64,000 nt of DNA, from contig JAPDRO010000011.1 in assembly GCA_030247885.1 (NCBI GenBank), forward strand, positions 248,001 to 312,000, given 5' to 3'. How positions within the stretch are numbered: the stretch's first letter is position 1; each line of letters starts with the position of its first letter. This stretch comes from Taxawa tesnikishii (nom. ined.). Its lineage: Eukaryota; Ascomycota; Dothideomycetes; Dothideales. Shown here piece after piece: positions 46,347 through 55,687 of the stretch. The position numbers and the translations under genes were made by a program. Below the pieces are notes generated by a model. It saw nothing but the letters and a program-made list of their open reading frames with translations. It searched no databases and was not told where the DNA came from.

Positions 46347-48125
46347 ATGCTGCCCAGGTGTGCTCCTGTGGCCCGAAAGCCTCCACTACTCCGTCCTCTA
46401 CGCCCGCTGAATGCCACCGCTGCCGTACCTCGTCCGCGCTTCTTCACGCAGAAACACCCTCTCCTCATCATTAACCGAACCAGTCGTCCTCGACCTGAGC
46501 TCCAATATCTCTCCCAGCCTTCACATCTTCCGCAGTTACTTCCACGCGGCCCAGCTTTCCAGCGCCAGCTCGCCCGCCTCCTGACCACCGAGACCCGCCG
46601 CTATGTCAAGGAGCAGTTCTGGCTGGCTACGAAATGGACCGCTGTTGTCTACGTCATGCTCTGGTGTCTCGCATTCGCACAGTATGGTTGGGAAATGGAG
46701 TTGATCGAGCGCGAACATCCATCGCCCCCGGAATGGCGGTACTGGACTCGGAGAGACTTCCGCATGGGCTGGCTCCGTACGAATCCCGATGTCGATGAGC
46801 TGGGCATCGTCAATTGGGCAAGGGTCGCAAACGAGTTCAGACGCTGCGTTCAAGCACTGGAGGACACGGAGAAGGATGGCCGAGGGCTCGTCAGACTTCC
46901 TGTCGAAGGTGACGGCGGGGAAGAGGTCGCAGGCGTGGCCAAGGCGAGTTGGGATGCCACCGCCAAGTCGGAAGCGTGGCGAGCGGGCTACTTCGAGGCG
47001 GTCATGGGGTGTGCGCGCGCATCAGAACATCTAGCCGATATGGTCAGGGACAAGACGCGGGGATTGGTGTTTCCGAGAGAGGTCATGATTGGGCCCTCGA
47101 ACCCCGATCCACGTCCTGTACCTCCGAACATGGAGGCTGCGCCGCTCGAGGAAAACTGCGATCGCCCGTTTGCCCCGCCGGAATGGTGGTACGATAGGAT
47201 CCTGAGCAGCAAGGGTTTCACCACCCGACAGAAACTGGACGCCGCCCTGGCTTGCGCCAACTGGCTCGAGATCAAGGGCTTGGGAGACGCAGCTGAGGGT
47301 CTCTACAGGCAGGGCGTTGATATCGCCGCTTCAGCACTCCCTAATCCGGATGAAGTGATTGACACCACCACGGGTGTGATCAAGGAGCAGGCAATCGGAA
47401 GGGCAAGCCCTAATCTACTACGTGCATCCACTGCCTTTGCTACATATCAAGCTAGGACTGGTCAGGTCTCGAACGCCCTACCCGTTTTCCTTTCAGTTCT
47501 GCGAGCCCGCCGGTTTGCTACGGTCAATCCCTCTGCTGCGCAGCAGGAGGCGCCGAAACGTCACGAAGCGGCCAGTACCGATATTGAGGCGGTCGTCCAT
47601 TTCTTCGGAAGCATAATCCGCTCATCTGAATACCCTCTTCCGAAAACGTCCGGTGACGAACCTCTAGTGCGTTCATCAGCGACGCAAGCAGATTGTGCGG
47701 AGGCAGAGCTTATGATGTATGTGGGCGAAATCCTGTTCGCCACATCGACCTCCAAGCCAGATGAAGGCGTCGGTTGGACCAAGCAAGCTGTTGACATGAG
47801 CGAGCGACGCCTACGAGAACAAGGTGTCGGCAAGGAAGAGATGAAGCAATGCAAAGCTTGCCTCGAGACTAGCATGAGCAATTGGAGCACCATGGCTAAG
47901 CGACTTGCGAAGCAGGAGCAAGAGCTCAATACCAGAGAAGGTGATGCTGCTCAAGGCTGGAGAGGTTGGTTTGGTGGGAGCAAAACGCCCGAGAAGGTGG
48001 AGAGCACTTACTGGAAAGAGGAGGCTGAGCGGGTGGAGGCGAGGAGAGTGGAGCTGGTGAGAGAAGGTATCACTGAGAGGTTGATCGCCAACAGTGGCGT
48101 ACCAGGCAGTGTGTGGATTGGTTGA
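46347..48125 (+). CDS. Mitochondrial inner-membrane protein, TPR-like, unnamed
   Basis: Single exon of 592 residues. The frame opens at 46290 but ATG 46347 gives an ideal basic presequence (MLPRCAPVARKPPLLRPLRP) and is preferred. One membrane helix near residues 97-114 (WTAVVYVMLWCLAFAQYGW), then WELIEREHPSPPEWRYWTRR-like conserved segment (actual EMELIEREHPSPPEWRYW) and a long helical C-terminal domain with repeat-like helices (QKLDAALACANWLEIKGLGD; YRQGVDIAASALPNPDEVI) suggestive of TPR. It ends WFGGSKTPEKVESTYWKEEA and a short tail. The layout recalls yeast Mgr3 (i-AAA protease adaptor) but I cannot confirm that. No indel in 1.8 kb. Confidence 0.82.
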   Translation: MLPRCAPVARKPPLLRPLRPLNATAAVPRPRFFTQKHPLLIINRTSRPRPELQYLSQPSHLPQLLPRGPAFQRQLARLLTTETRRYVKEQFWLATKWTAVVYVMLWCLAFAQYGWEMELIEREHPSPPEWRYWTRRDFRMGWLRTNPDVDELGIVNWARVANEFRRCVQALEDTEKDGRGLVRLPVEGDGGEEVAGVAKASWDATAKSEAWRAGYFEAVMGCARASEHLADMVRDKTRGLVFPREVMIGPSNPDPRPVPPNMEAAPLEENCDRPFAPPEWWYDRILSSKGFTTRQKLDAALACANWLEIKGLGDAAEGLYRQGVDIAASALPNPDEVIDTTTGVIKEQAIGRASPNLLRASTAFATYQARTGQVSNALPVFLSVLRARRFATVNPSAAQQEAPKRHEAASTDIEAVVHFFGSIIRSSEYPLPKTSGDEPLVRSSATQADCAEAELMMYVGEILFATSTSKPDEGVGWTKQAVDMSERRLREQGVGKEEMKQCKACLETSMSNWSTMAKRLAKQEQELNTREGDAAQGWRGWFGGSKTPEKVESTYWKEEAERVEARRVELVREGITERLIANSGVPGSVWIG

Positions 48126-48145
48126 GGGTGTGAGGTTTGCTCTAA

Positions 48146-48349
48146 ATGAGTATAAGTGGTGCATTTGAAGGCGTCTCACGTTCTTTTCTCCAAGCATACG
48201 ACACAACACCCAAGGACTTCGAGCACGTCCCACATCTGTCTGCTGCCCAGCTTGCCCCGAACGAGATTGCAGGAGTCATGCACGAGCTGGCGGACAGACA
48301 AGTGGCTTTGGAAAGGCAGTCGCGCACGGTGTACAGCCTGGTGACTTGA
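48146..48349 (+). CDS. Small ORF, unknown
   Basis: 67 codons, MSISGAFEGVSRSFLQAYDT then LSAAQLAPNEIAGVMHELAD; moderately helical, no family recognised. Opens 20 bp after the previous stop, so it may be part of that gene's 3' UTR. Weak support. Confidence 0.25.
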   Translation: MSISGAFEGVSRSFLQAYDTTPKDFEHVPHLSAAQLAPNEIAGVMHELADRQVALERQSRTVYSLVT

Positions 48350-51300
48350 AGTGGAAGGAGAAGGACGGTATGAAGAAGACAACACGGAGTTGAGCTCAAA
48401 GACCTCAGCCGCTAGTCTTTGAGGAGGAGGCAGAGGCATTTAAGGGTTGAAGCAGTGTCGATCGCATGAAGCTCTCATCACTGTTCGTTCCGGGCGCTTT
48501 GGTGCAGGAGAAGGAAGGGGATGACTTCACTCGAGTTCGCACATGAAATCTGAGCAGGTTCCTACTCGTGTAGGTGTGGCGGTCAGCGACAGCAGAGGTT
48601 TCGCTTGTAACTCAAATCATCCATTCTCGCCGTTGCCTTCCTGTCCGGCTGCTTCACATGCTCCTTCACCTCTGATCTTGGCCTGCTGACGTAATTTGGG
48701 TCACATGCTCATGTGCGCGAACTCGCACAGGCACGAAAGTCCTCCAATGTTCCTTTCAGCTTCTTCCTTCTCTCATCCACTTCATGGTTGGCACCACGCT
48801 CAAAAGCAACCTCGTCGCCCAGTGACTTTTGCTCACACCGTCCTGAGCGACCCACATGGAAGCCTAGTCAATGGCCTCTTCCTGTCGCAATGAGCGTGGT
48901 CCACCTCTCGCCAGTGCCGCTGCAATCTGGATGACAAGCCGACGCTTTCCAGGGAGGTTTAGCCAACCTCGAGAACCCGGGTCAACCTCTTTCCCCATCT
49001 CCATCTTCTATAACATCACTCCTTCAAGAGCGGACACCTTCACTGGACCCGTCTGCACCACGACTGCACCTCTATCGACTATTGAAGGAACTTGCTTCGC
49101 TACGTCCAAGAAGCATAGCTGTCTATCATATCCCCTTGGCGAAGTGACGCCGTCAAGGGGTTGAAAAAGCACTGTCAGTAGTTCCGACTAAAATCTCACT
49201 TCACGCATACACGAATCACCCCTCGACGGCTGAGACGTTTGCCCCGCTACCTCCAGAAATTTAGCCAGTCTCATCACACAACAGCGGACCCCTCCACCAG
49301 GCCTGTCTGCACACGATATGGGATAGACGAAGATAATCTTCACAATACCTATCTGCTACTCCAGTCTATAAGAAGATCCGAAGTCAAGCTTCACTTTCGA
49401 TTCGGCCTACCTCGAGGACTTCCTCCCCTCCATCCTTTATTAACTCCACAACAGCAGACTCCTTCCCAGCACTTGTCTACACACGTGATCATTCACTCGG
49501 TAGTATGCCAGTGGCTTGCTATCTTTCACTCGAACACCCAAGCCCTTCATTCAGCCCGTTACGGCCCCGCTTTCACTGCGGCTGCAGGAAGGGAGCTTGA
49601 ATGCACATTCCCTACAGTTTCGGAAAGATAGTTCAGAGCAACATTTATATACGGCGCCGGTCGCTGGCCTCCACCGCCTGCCTCAAACGACTGAGCATTC
49701 ATGCCGATTTCACATCGCGCATACACCCTATTACAAAGAATAGCAAGACGGAGTCAAGCACTGGTGCGGTCGGTTGCTTCCAGCTCGTTCCACGCGTGGG
49801 CATGTGGCCTGTTCTAGCTACTACCCACACCTTCGGGCACTGAGTAGTCGCCTGATCTCTTTCACCGACTCTCGGTCCAGCTCGCATGACAGAACAATGA
49901 CGAGCCGCTGGCGAAAAGACTCATCACATTTTGTAGCGCCAACACTTGAGATACGACAGCTTCACTCACAACAGCTTCACTCACATGTTGGACAATCTGA
50001 TTTAGGATACGTGGGGCATGCGTTTTGTCGACTACGATGGTTGAGTGCACAGCAAGGTCTCTCCAACAGAGAGACATCTCCGATCTCTTGACCATCTTGT
50101 GTCAGAGCGCTGAGTCTTCCTTAGCATCACCACCGTAGCTCCAACACTGCCAGCTCTCTGCTCTTCGCATCTCATCCCACTGCAGCCTTCCGCTTGTGGA
50201 TATGCGATGAACCACACTCTACCGCTGTTGTGAGCTGCGATGACCGCCGACGGCTTCATCGGTCCGCCAGAGCTATAAAGGCTGGTATGTCGTGCATGTA
50301 CCTACATCCAACTCATTGATAGGCAGGCTTCCCCTCCGAAGCCGCCTCAATCAATGCTGCTGCTGCTGCAGAGAATGACAGTAGGCAGTCAAGCACTGGC
50401 GCGGCCCGTTACTTCCAGCTCGGACAAGTCCACTTTCCACGATTGTTCACAGAGGGGGTCACCTTCCTACCTTCCCTCCGATTCCGCGCTCCCTGCTGAG
50501 GACGCTGCCGTCTCTTGCCATCACGCCAACTACATTCAGGAAGGCGGCGCCATCCCACACGACTGCAGTGATGCCGCTACGTTTGCTGGCTGCACCCCTT
50601 CTGCTCAGGTGTATGCGAGCCTTTGCTGGCAGGAGGCCATTCCAAGTCGCAGCTCTCACCTCAGGAGTACCATCGTCGATGCGGCTGCCCCGACTGCAAG
50701 GATACCTGCAGCCGCACCGGCTGTCCGGTCGCTTTCGTAGACCTCCTCGCTGCAGTCTGCTGCACGACCGTCATGCGCTGCACCTCTCCGCTCTTCGTAC
50801 CTCATTTCGCTGCGGACTGCCTCGCGGAGATAGGCGATGACTCATTGGCAACGACAGCATTGCCGCTATCGCTCAACTCTGCACCTAAGTAACAAAGCCC
50901 TGCCGCCGGCATAAGCATATTGCTAACGGAGCAGTACGTTCAACAGGAGAAGAGTCGAGGTCAGAGACGACGTGATGACCGAACCGTTCGCATCCATCTG
51001 CTGTTCAGCCCTCAAATGTGGACAGCAGATTCTCATATGTCCGCAGACAGTATCGCTGGGGGTCATGGATAGATAGCTGAAGGGAGTCGGTGGACGAAGG
51101 GAAATGGGTAGTTTCCATGCCGTAGATGGATAGCAAATGGTATCCACAGCGTTCCCTGCACGTATCTGTTACTCACATTATGCTTCTCGTGCCCAGACTG
51201 TTGTGACACGTCTGGCAATCGGCGTGTTGACCATCAGCCTAAGTCAACCCCTACGTCATTTCCCTATACAACCCCTTCACTGATGTCTTGTCCACGAAAC

Positions 51301-51651
51301 TACGTACCAATCGGTGGAATCGGTGGATCTCCTAAACGTTCCCGTTCATTCATATCTTGACTATTAAACACTATGGTGCTTCAGCATTATTTCAATTGCG
51401 AATCCCACCATTTGAGGTTTCGCAGGTGATTTCAACTCAGGTGCACGTACCCCTGCTGCTAGGCTTGTGTCAGTATGATAACAAGCCTACGACACGAAAC
51501 CCCGACATCCCAAGCGACTTAAATCCCACCACTACACACACCAATCTCAGCAAACCACAAACACAGTCTTCCCAAAAACAAAAACGCCCAAGCCACTACA
51601 AAAGACAAAATAGTCTCCAAGCAAAACCACACCGTTATCACCGCCACCACC
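48350..51651. repeat. Gene-free region built partly of decayed repeats
   Basis: 3.3 kb without a supportable gene. Degenerate related segments recur: CACAACAGC...TGTCTRCACACG at ~49277 and ~49449 (172 bp apart), a looser copy near 49030, and AGTCAAGCACTGGYGCGG...TTCCAGCTCG at ~49753 and ~50388. Differences between copies are largely transitions, as after RIP. A short direct repeat CAGCTTCACTCACAA lies at ~49959-49985. Cys-containing short frames at 50.4-50.9 kb are not convincing. Confidence 0.5.
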
Positions 51652-51960
51652 ATGCTCACACGCCGCACCGTCCCCCGCGCTATCCCCACACTCCGCATCC
51701 AACCCCGCACTCTCGCGACCACCGCTCGTCTTCGGTTCCCAGAGTCCAGCGACAGCGGTAGCAGCAGCGGCAGCGGCACTGCCGACCAAATGCCATCGGA
51801 TGCGCAAGCAGTCGAGCCAGGCCAGAACTCGAGTACGTCGTCGCACTCGGGACGTATGGGCAGCGGGACGAGAGGTGGAGCGGGCGAGAGCGCGACCGCG
51901 AAGCAAGACGAGGAGGGCGCAAAGAAGAAGCAGAGCGGTCTCGGAGGAGACGGACCTTGA
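51652..51960 (+). CDS. Small mitochondrial-type protein, unknown
   Basis: 102 residues, MLTRRTVPRAIPTLRIQPRT then LATTARLRFPESSDSGSSSG. The N-terminus is a basic amphipathic presequence with a likely processing site near RTLATTAR. The rest is disordered, Gly/Ser-rich and ends with a KKKQSGLGGDGP tail. Many ascomycetes carry a small protein of this design (presequence plus low-complexity acidic or Gly-rich body); no known function. A long antisense frame over the same bases (51547-52314) is a composition shadow. Confidence 0.5.
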   Translation: MLTRRTVPRAIPTLRIQPRTLATTARLRFPESSDSGSSSGSGTADQMPSDAQAVEPGQNSSTSSHSGRMGSGTRGGAGESATAKQDEEGAKKKQSGLGGDGP

Positions 51961-52319
51961 GGTGATGATCTTTGGTCGTTGTGAAGGAGAAAGGAGGAGA
52001 TGGGCGTGTGAAATGAGGAGGAAGGCGGCGCGCAGAAATGGACCGATAGTGACGGTCGTACGATACAGTAGTAAAAGCGAGAGCCCTTTGGAGCACTGCA
52101 ATGGCAGTGATGTGACTAGTACTGGTGTACACAATGCCCTTTCCCGTGTTGCCGTAAGCAAGAGCATCTCTGCAGCTGTTCCAACCTCGACTCTCGTTGA
52201 TACAATCCTGGCCATGTTCTTCTGCCATGTCTGCTGTACAAGTGAACTTTGAATGCGCGGGCAGAATCGTACAAACCGTCCAGCCACAAAATAGGAAACG
52301 GCCTTCATCATCATCTTGA

Positions 52320-55300
52320 CTAATCATCGACAATCTCGTCATTCTCCTCTGCCTCGCTGGAGGAAGAATCGTCCCCAGCGTCAGATCCACCCGCCTCGCT
52401 AGCCGTATCCTCGACCACCGCACTCGAGGACGAGGACGCAGATGCACGTCTCGCAGGATCCAGCTCCGCGTAAGGCGGCGGGGGCTGATATAGCTAATTA
52501 TGCTTGGGGAGCCCGCTCCTGGTTGTGGGATCCATCCTCAGAGTCCGAGCTATCGGAGCTGGGCAGGCTGCTGAGGTCGCTGGGAACCTCGTCGTCATTG
52601 GCATTGGCATTGGCATTGGCATTGGCATTGACAGGGATCGCTTGGCGTGGCACTGCCGGAGAGTCTGGCAGGATAGGAGACTGGGACGAATGGGAGGACG
52701 AAAGAGAAGATGAAGGGCTTGAAGTATCGCCGTGCGGGGTGGGCAATCTGAGGGATTCTATCGACGCCCGGCCATGTTTACCGTGCGCGAACAGTTGGCG
52801 GGTTGGAGACTGGAGAGCATTCCCTTCACCTTCGGAGTCAGGGATTGCTTCTTCGTCATCGCCACCCTCTGCTGCTGCTTGCACGGCATCAATTTCACGG
52901 GCCGCGCTCCAACCCTGTTCGCTTCTGTTTGGGGCCTCCTCGGAACGCCGAGAGGCAATGTCGGCCATCTCAATGTCCTCGCCTTCATCTTCAGTCTCAT
53001 CCTTGACAAAGTCCTCTGATGTCGGGCGCTTTCCTTTGGCCGTTTTGCCCTTACTTCTCGCCTTTCTACGAGCAGTCTGCTTTTCCAACTGCTCTGGTGT
53101 GTATGTGTTCTCCAGCAGATCCAACATCAACCTTATGTTTTCGTTGAAATTATCCGAATCCTGTCCCTGTTTCCTGAGCTGTCTTCGGAGCCTCTTGTAA
53201 ACGGCCTTACGTTCCGCTGTCTTCCACTGGCTGTTCGGAGCCATTTGCGTGGCAACCATCCAGAAGGTGTGTCCGTGGCTATAGGTGCCGGTCTCACTGG
53301 CCTGAATAAGTTCTTGGACGATGGCGTATTGGTCGCCAGGTAGCATCTTCTCAAAGATTTCCTTCGCATCCCGTCTGTCAGTCGACGTCGGCTTTTTCTC
53401 GACTGCTGCGTGCTGGTTCGTGTGTCTTGAGTAGCGGAGTCGGGCTGCGATGATGCCGTTTTGCTCTGACGCCTCTCCATCTTCTTCCATTTTGCAAAAC
53501 ACTGCAACCTATCGCGCGTGCCGCCTAGCTTCTTGGCTACGAAGTTCCACGATATCAAGTCCTTATCCTCAAGCGCGGTCTCGCCAGCCTTGCCCGCCTG
53601 CCGTTGCTCTTCGATGCATTCTTGGACGGCCTGCTCGAGCTCGTTTTCCTCTTCTTCTGTCCAGAAGCCTTCTCGACGGACACCAACCGATGAAAGACGA
53701 GCCCAACGATCACGGCAATCATCGACCCTTCTCCCAACCCTCGCCGCGATGAAGACCCATTTGTTCGGTTTCTCGGCATATGCTTGTTTCAGGATCTCGT
53801 GCTCTTCTTCTGTCCACTCGCCAGTGCTAAGATTGTGATAAAATCGACGGCAGAACCGCTGAAGAGACTTGCGGTTACGATTCGGAAGAGCGGAAGACAA
53901 GCGACTCCATAGCTCCTTGATGTCTCCCCTACCGTTGCTGGTATCCTGTATCTTTTCCGCCAGTGCTGCCTTGGTAAGACGATGTTCTTCTTGGTATTCT
54001 TTGAGAACCTCGTCCACGATGTCGACTTCTTGCTTGATGAAAGTGCCTCTCGAAGGGAAAGGAGTTGCGTTCGCGGTAGCGACTGCTGATGCTGCGCTGG
54101 TACCAGGGCGCTTCTTTGATACTTTATCCGCGACAGGTTTGTCGCTGTCTTTGCGCATCCGCTTTCTGCGTGATCCTGGTTCGGGCACAGGGTCCGGATC
54201 TCTAGTGACCGATGCCGTCGCTTCGTCTGCTGCCACCGCCTCATTGGCTTCGCTTTTGCGTTTTCTGCTTTTTCGGGCTTAGACATAGAAGCTGAATCGT
54301 CTGTAGGGGATGCAGGGACCTCGAAATCTTCGTTGGCCCCTACTCTTTTTGCTGTCTGTTGCCCGGGACTGAGCATGTCATCTGGGCTCTGAGGCTGGCT
54401 GCTGAACCATTGAGCAACCTTTCCAACTCCCTTGGCTCGCTTGTCGTTGACTGGTACAAGTGCTTCTTCGTCGTCGTCTTCCTCCTCCTCTTCTCCCTGC
54501 GGCGCTTGCGCACCGTCCATATTTTGGATAATCAACTCCTCATCTTCCGGCACGCCTTCAACGCCATCGGACACTATCGGCTCAGACTTCTTCTTTCTCG
54601 ACTTACCCGTACTTTTGAGTTTGCCCTTCTCGCGCAAAGGCGCCTCGGCACGTTGCGCCTCAGGCTCGTCGAGTTCTTGTTGGGTCGCTTCTTGCGGTAC
54701 ATCCCTTTCCGAATCCTCATCTTCCACAACTTCCGCAGACAGATTCTCTTTCAGTGAACTTTTGCGCCGACGTTTTGTAGAAGGTCGCTCCTGTGCTTTG
54801 CCGTCCTCCACAGTAGCATTCTCCTGGGATAGCTCGTCTTTTTTAGCCTTTCTCGCCTTCTTAGACTGTCGCATTTTTGTCGCTCCAGAACTCAATGCCT
54901 CTTGCATAACGTCACCCTCTTCTCCTCCGAAATGCTTGCGCTTTCGCTTTTTGGATTTGCGGTTGCTCGCTCCTCGCCCAGCTGCGAGTCCGGAATTGCC
55001 TCTTGCTCAGCTCCTGCTGTCGCTTGCGATGCTCTTCTGGCTTCATCTTGCAACTGTTCGTCGGCGGTGATAGGCAAGGTCCTTCTACGTCGTGCTGGCG
55101 TAGGGTCCAGAGCATCGCTCATTGCGTCTTCCGGCTGATCTGGGATTGATTCCTGAGACTTCCTCAACTTGCGACCCCGTTTAACGTGTCCGGCACGTTT
55201 CTCAAATGGGGTCGCATCCGGCGATATAGGCTTGGTGGGTGACGAAAATCCGACCTGCCTAGCCATGATAGACGACGAGGCCTCCTCGAGCGTATCTGGT

Positions 55301-55383
55301 AAAGCAGGTTCTGTGTCTTCGACAATGGTGAGTTGGGACTGCTCAACCTCCTGTATCACCGGTTGGGATGAGGTATTACCCAT
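52320..55383 (-). CDS. Myb/SANT DNA-binding protein, Reb1/Nsi1 (Pol I termination factor) type, several frame breaks
   Basis: Intron-free. Start ATG at 55383 (MGNTSSQPVIQEVEQSQ). Layout: acidic and basic low-complexity N-terminal half with nuclear-type KKRKRKHFGGEEGD and EEEEEDDDEEALVP; central DNA-binding part with three Myb/SANT repeats: HRLTKAALAEKIQD, STGEWTEEEHEILKQAYAEK with WVFIAARVGRRVDDCRDRW, and EGFWTEEEENELEQAVQ with WNFVAKKLGGTRDRLQCFAK; then a helical DUF-like C-terminal part (HGHTFWMVATQMAPNSQWK). One base is missing at plus 54948-54952, 54244-54245 and 53477-53478; with these the frame closes at 52498 (962 residues). Two more missing bases in C runs would carry it on through PPPPYAELDPARRAS to an acidic tail ending NDEIVDD at 52320. 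Role inferred: rDNA binding and Pol I termination or silencing. Confidence 0.85.
52596..52630. repeat. (CATTGG)n repeat inside the Myb gene
   Basis: About six hexamers, encoding an Asn-Ala run on the minus strand. Confidence 0.9.
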
Positions 55384-55687
55384 TACACCGCATCGTTGTA
55401 GAGACAAACAAAAACAGTAGCGAAAGCGTCGAATGAACCTGGAAGAGAAGGAAACTCCAATCCGCACGTGGAAATGCCAAGACCGAGTCACGCTAACCGC
55501 AACAGTCAACGCGCCTCCTTCTTATATTCGCGGCATGCCATTACTATACCACTACTCGACAGCTTGCATCGAACCATATTGCGGCATGGTCAAAGTTTGT
55601 GCGGATCGCCATTGAAACAGGCCTATGTGTGCAAGACAGCGCTGAGTTTTGTCTTCTGCACCACCAAAAAGAAGGCACGCGTCAGAC
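55384..55687. promoter_or_regulatory. Divergent promoter Myb gene / CHL1
   Basis: 304 bp between start codons; no site identified beyond a CGCG pair near 55508. Confidence 0.4.

Noticed and set aside
50354-50892. Cys-rich small secreted protein candidates
   Set aside because: No signal peptide in frame with the cysteines, three frames are equally open, and the stretch lies in decayed repeat sequence.
51547-52447. Two 255-codon minus-strand ORFs
   Set aside because: No motif, and they overlap each other, the small plus-strand mitochondrial-type gene and the Myb gene tail. They are GC-composition shadows.
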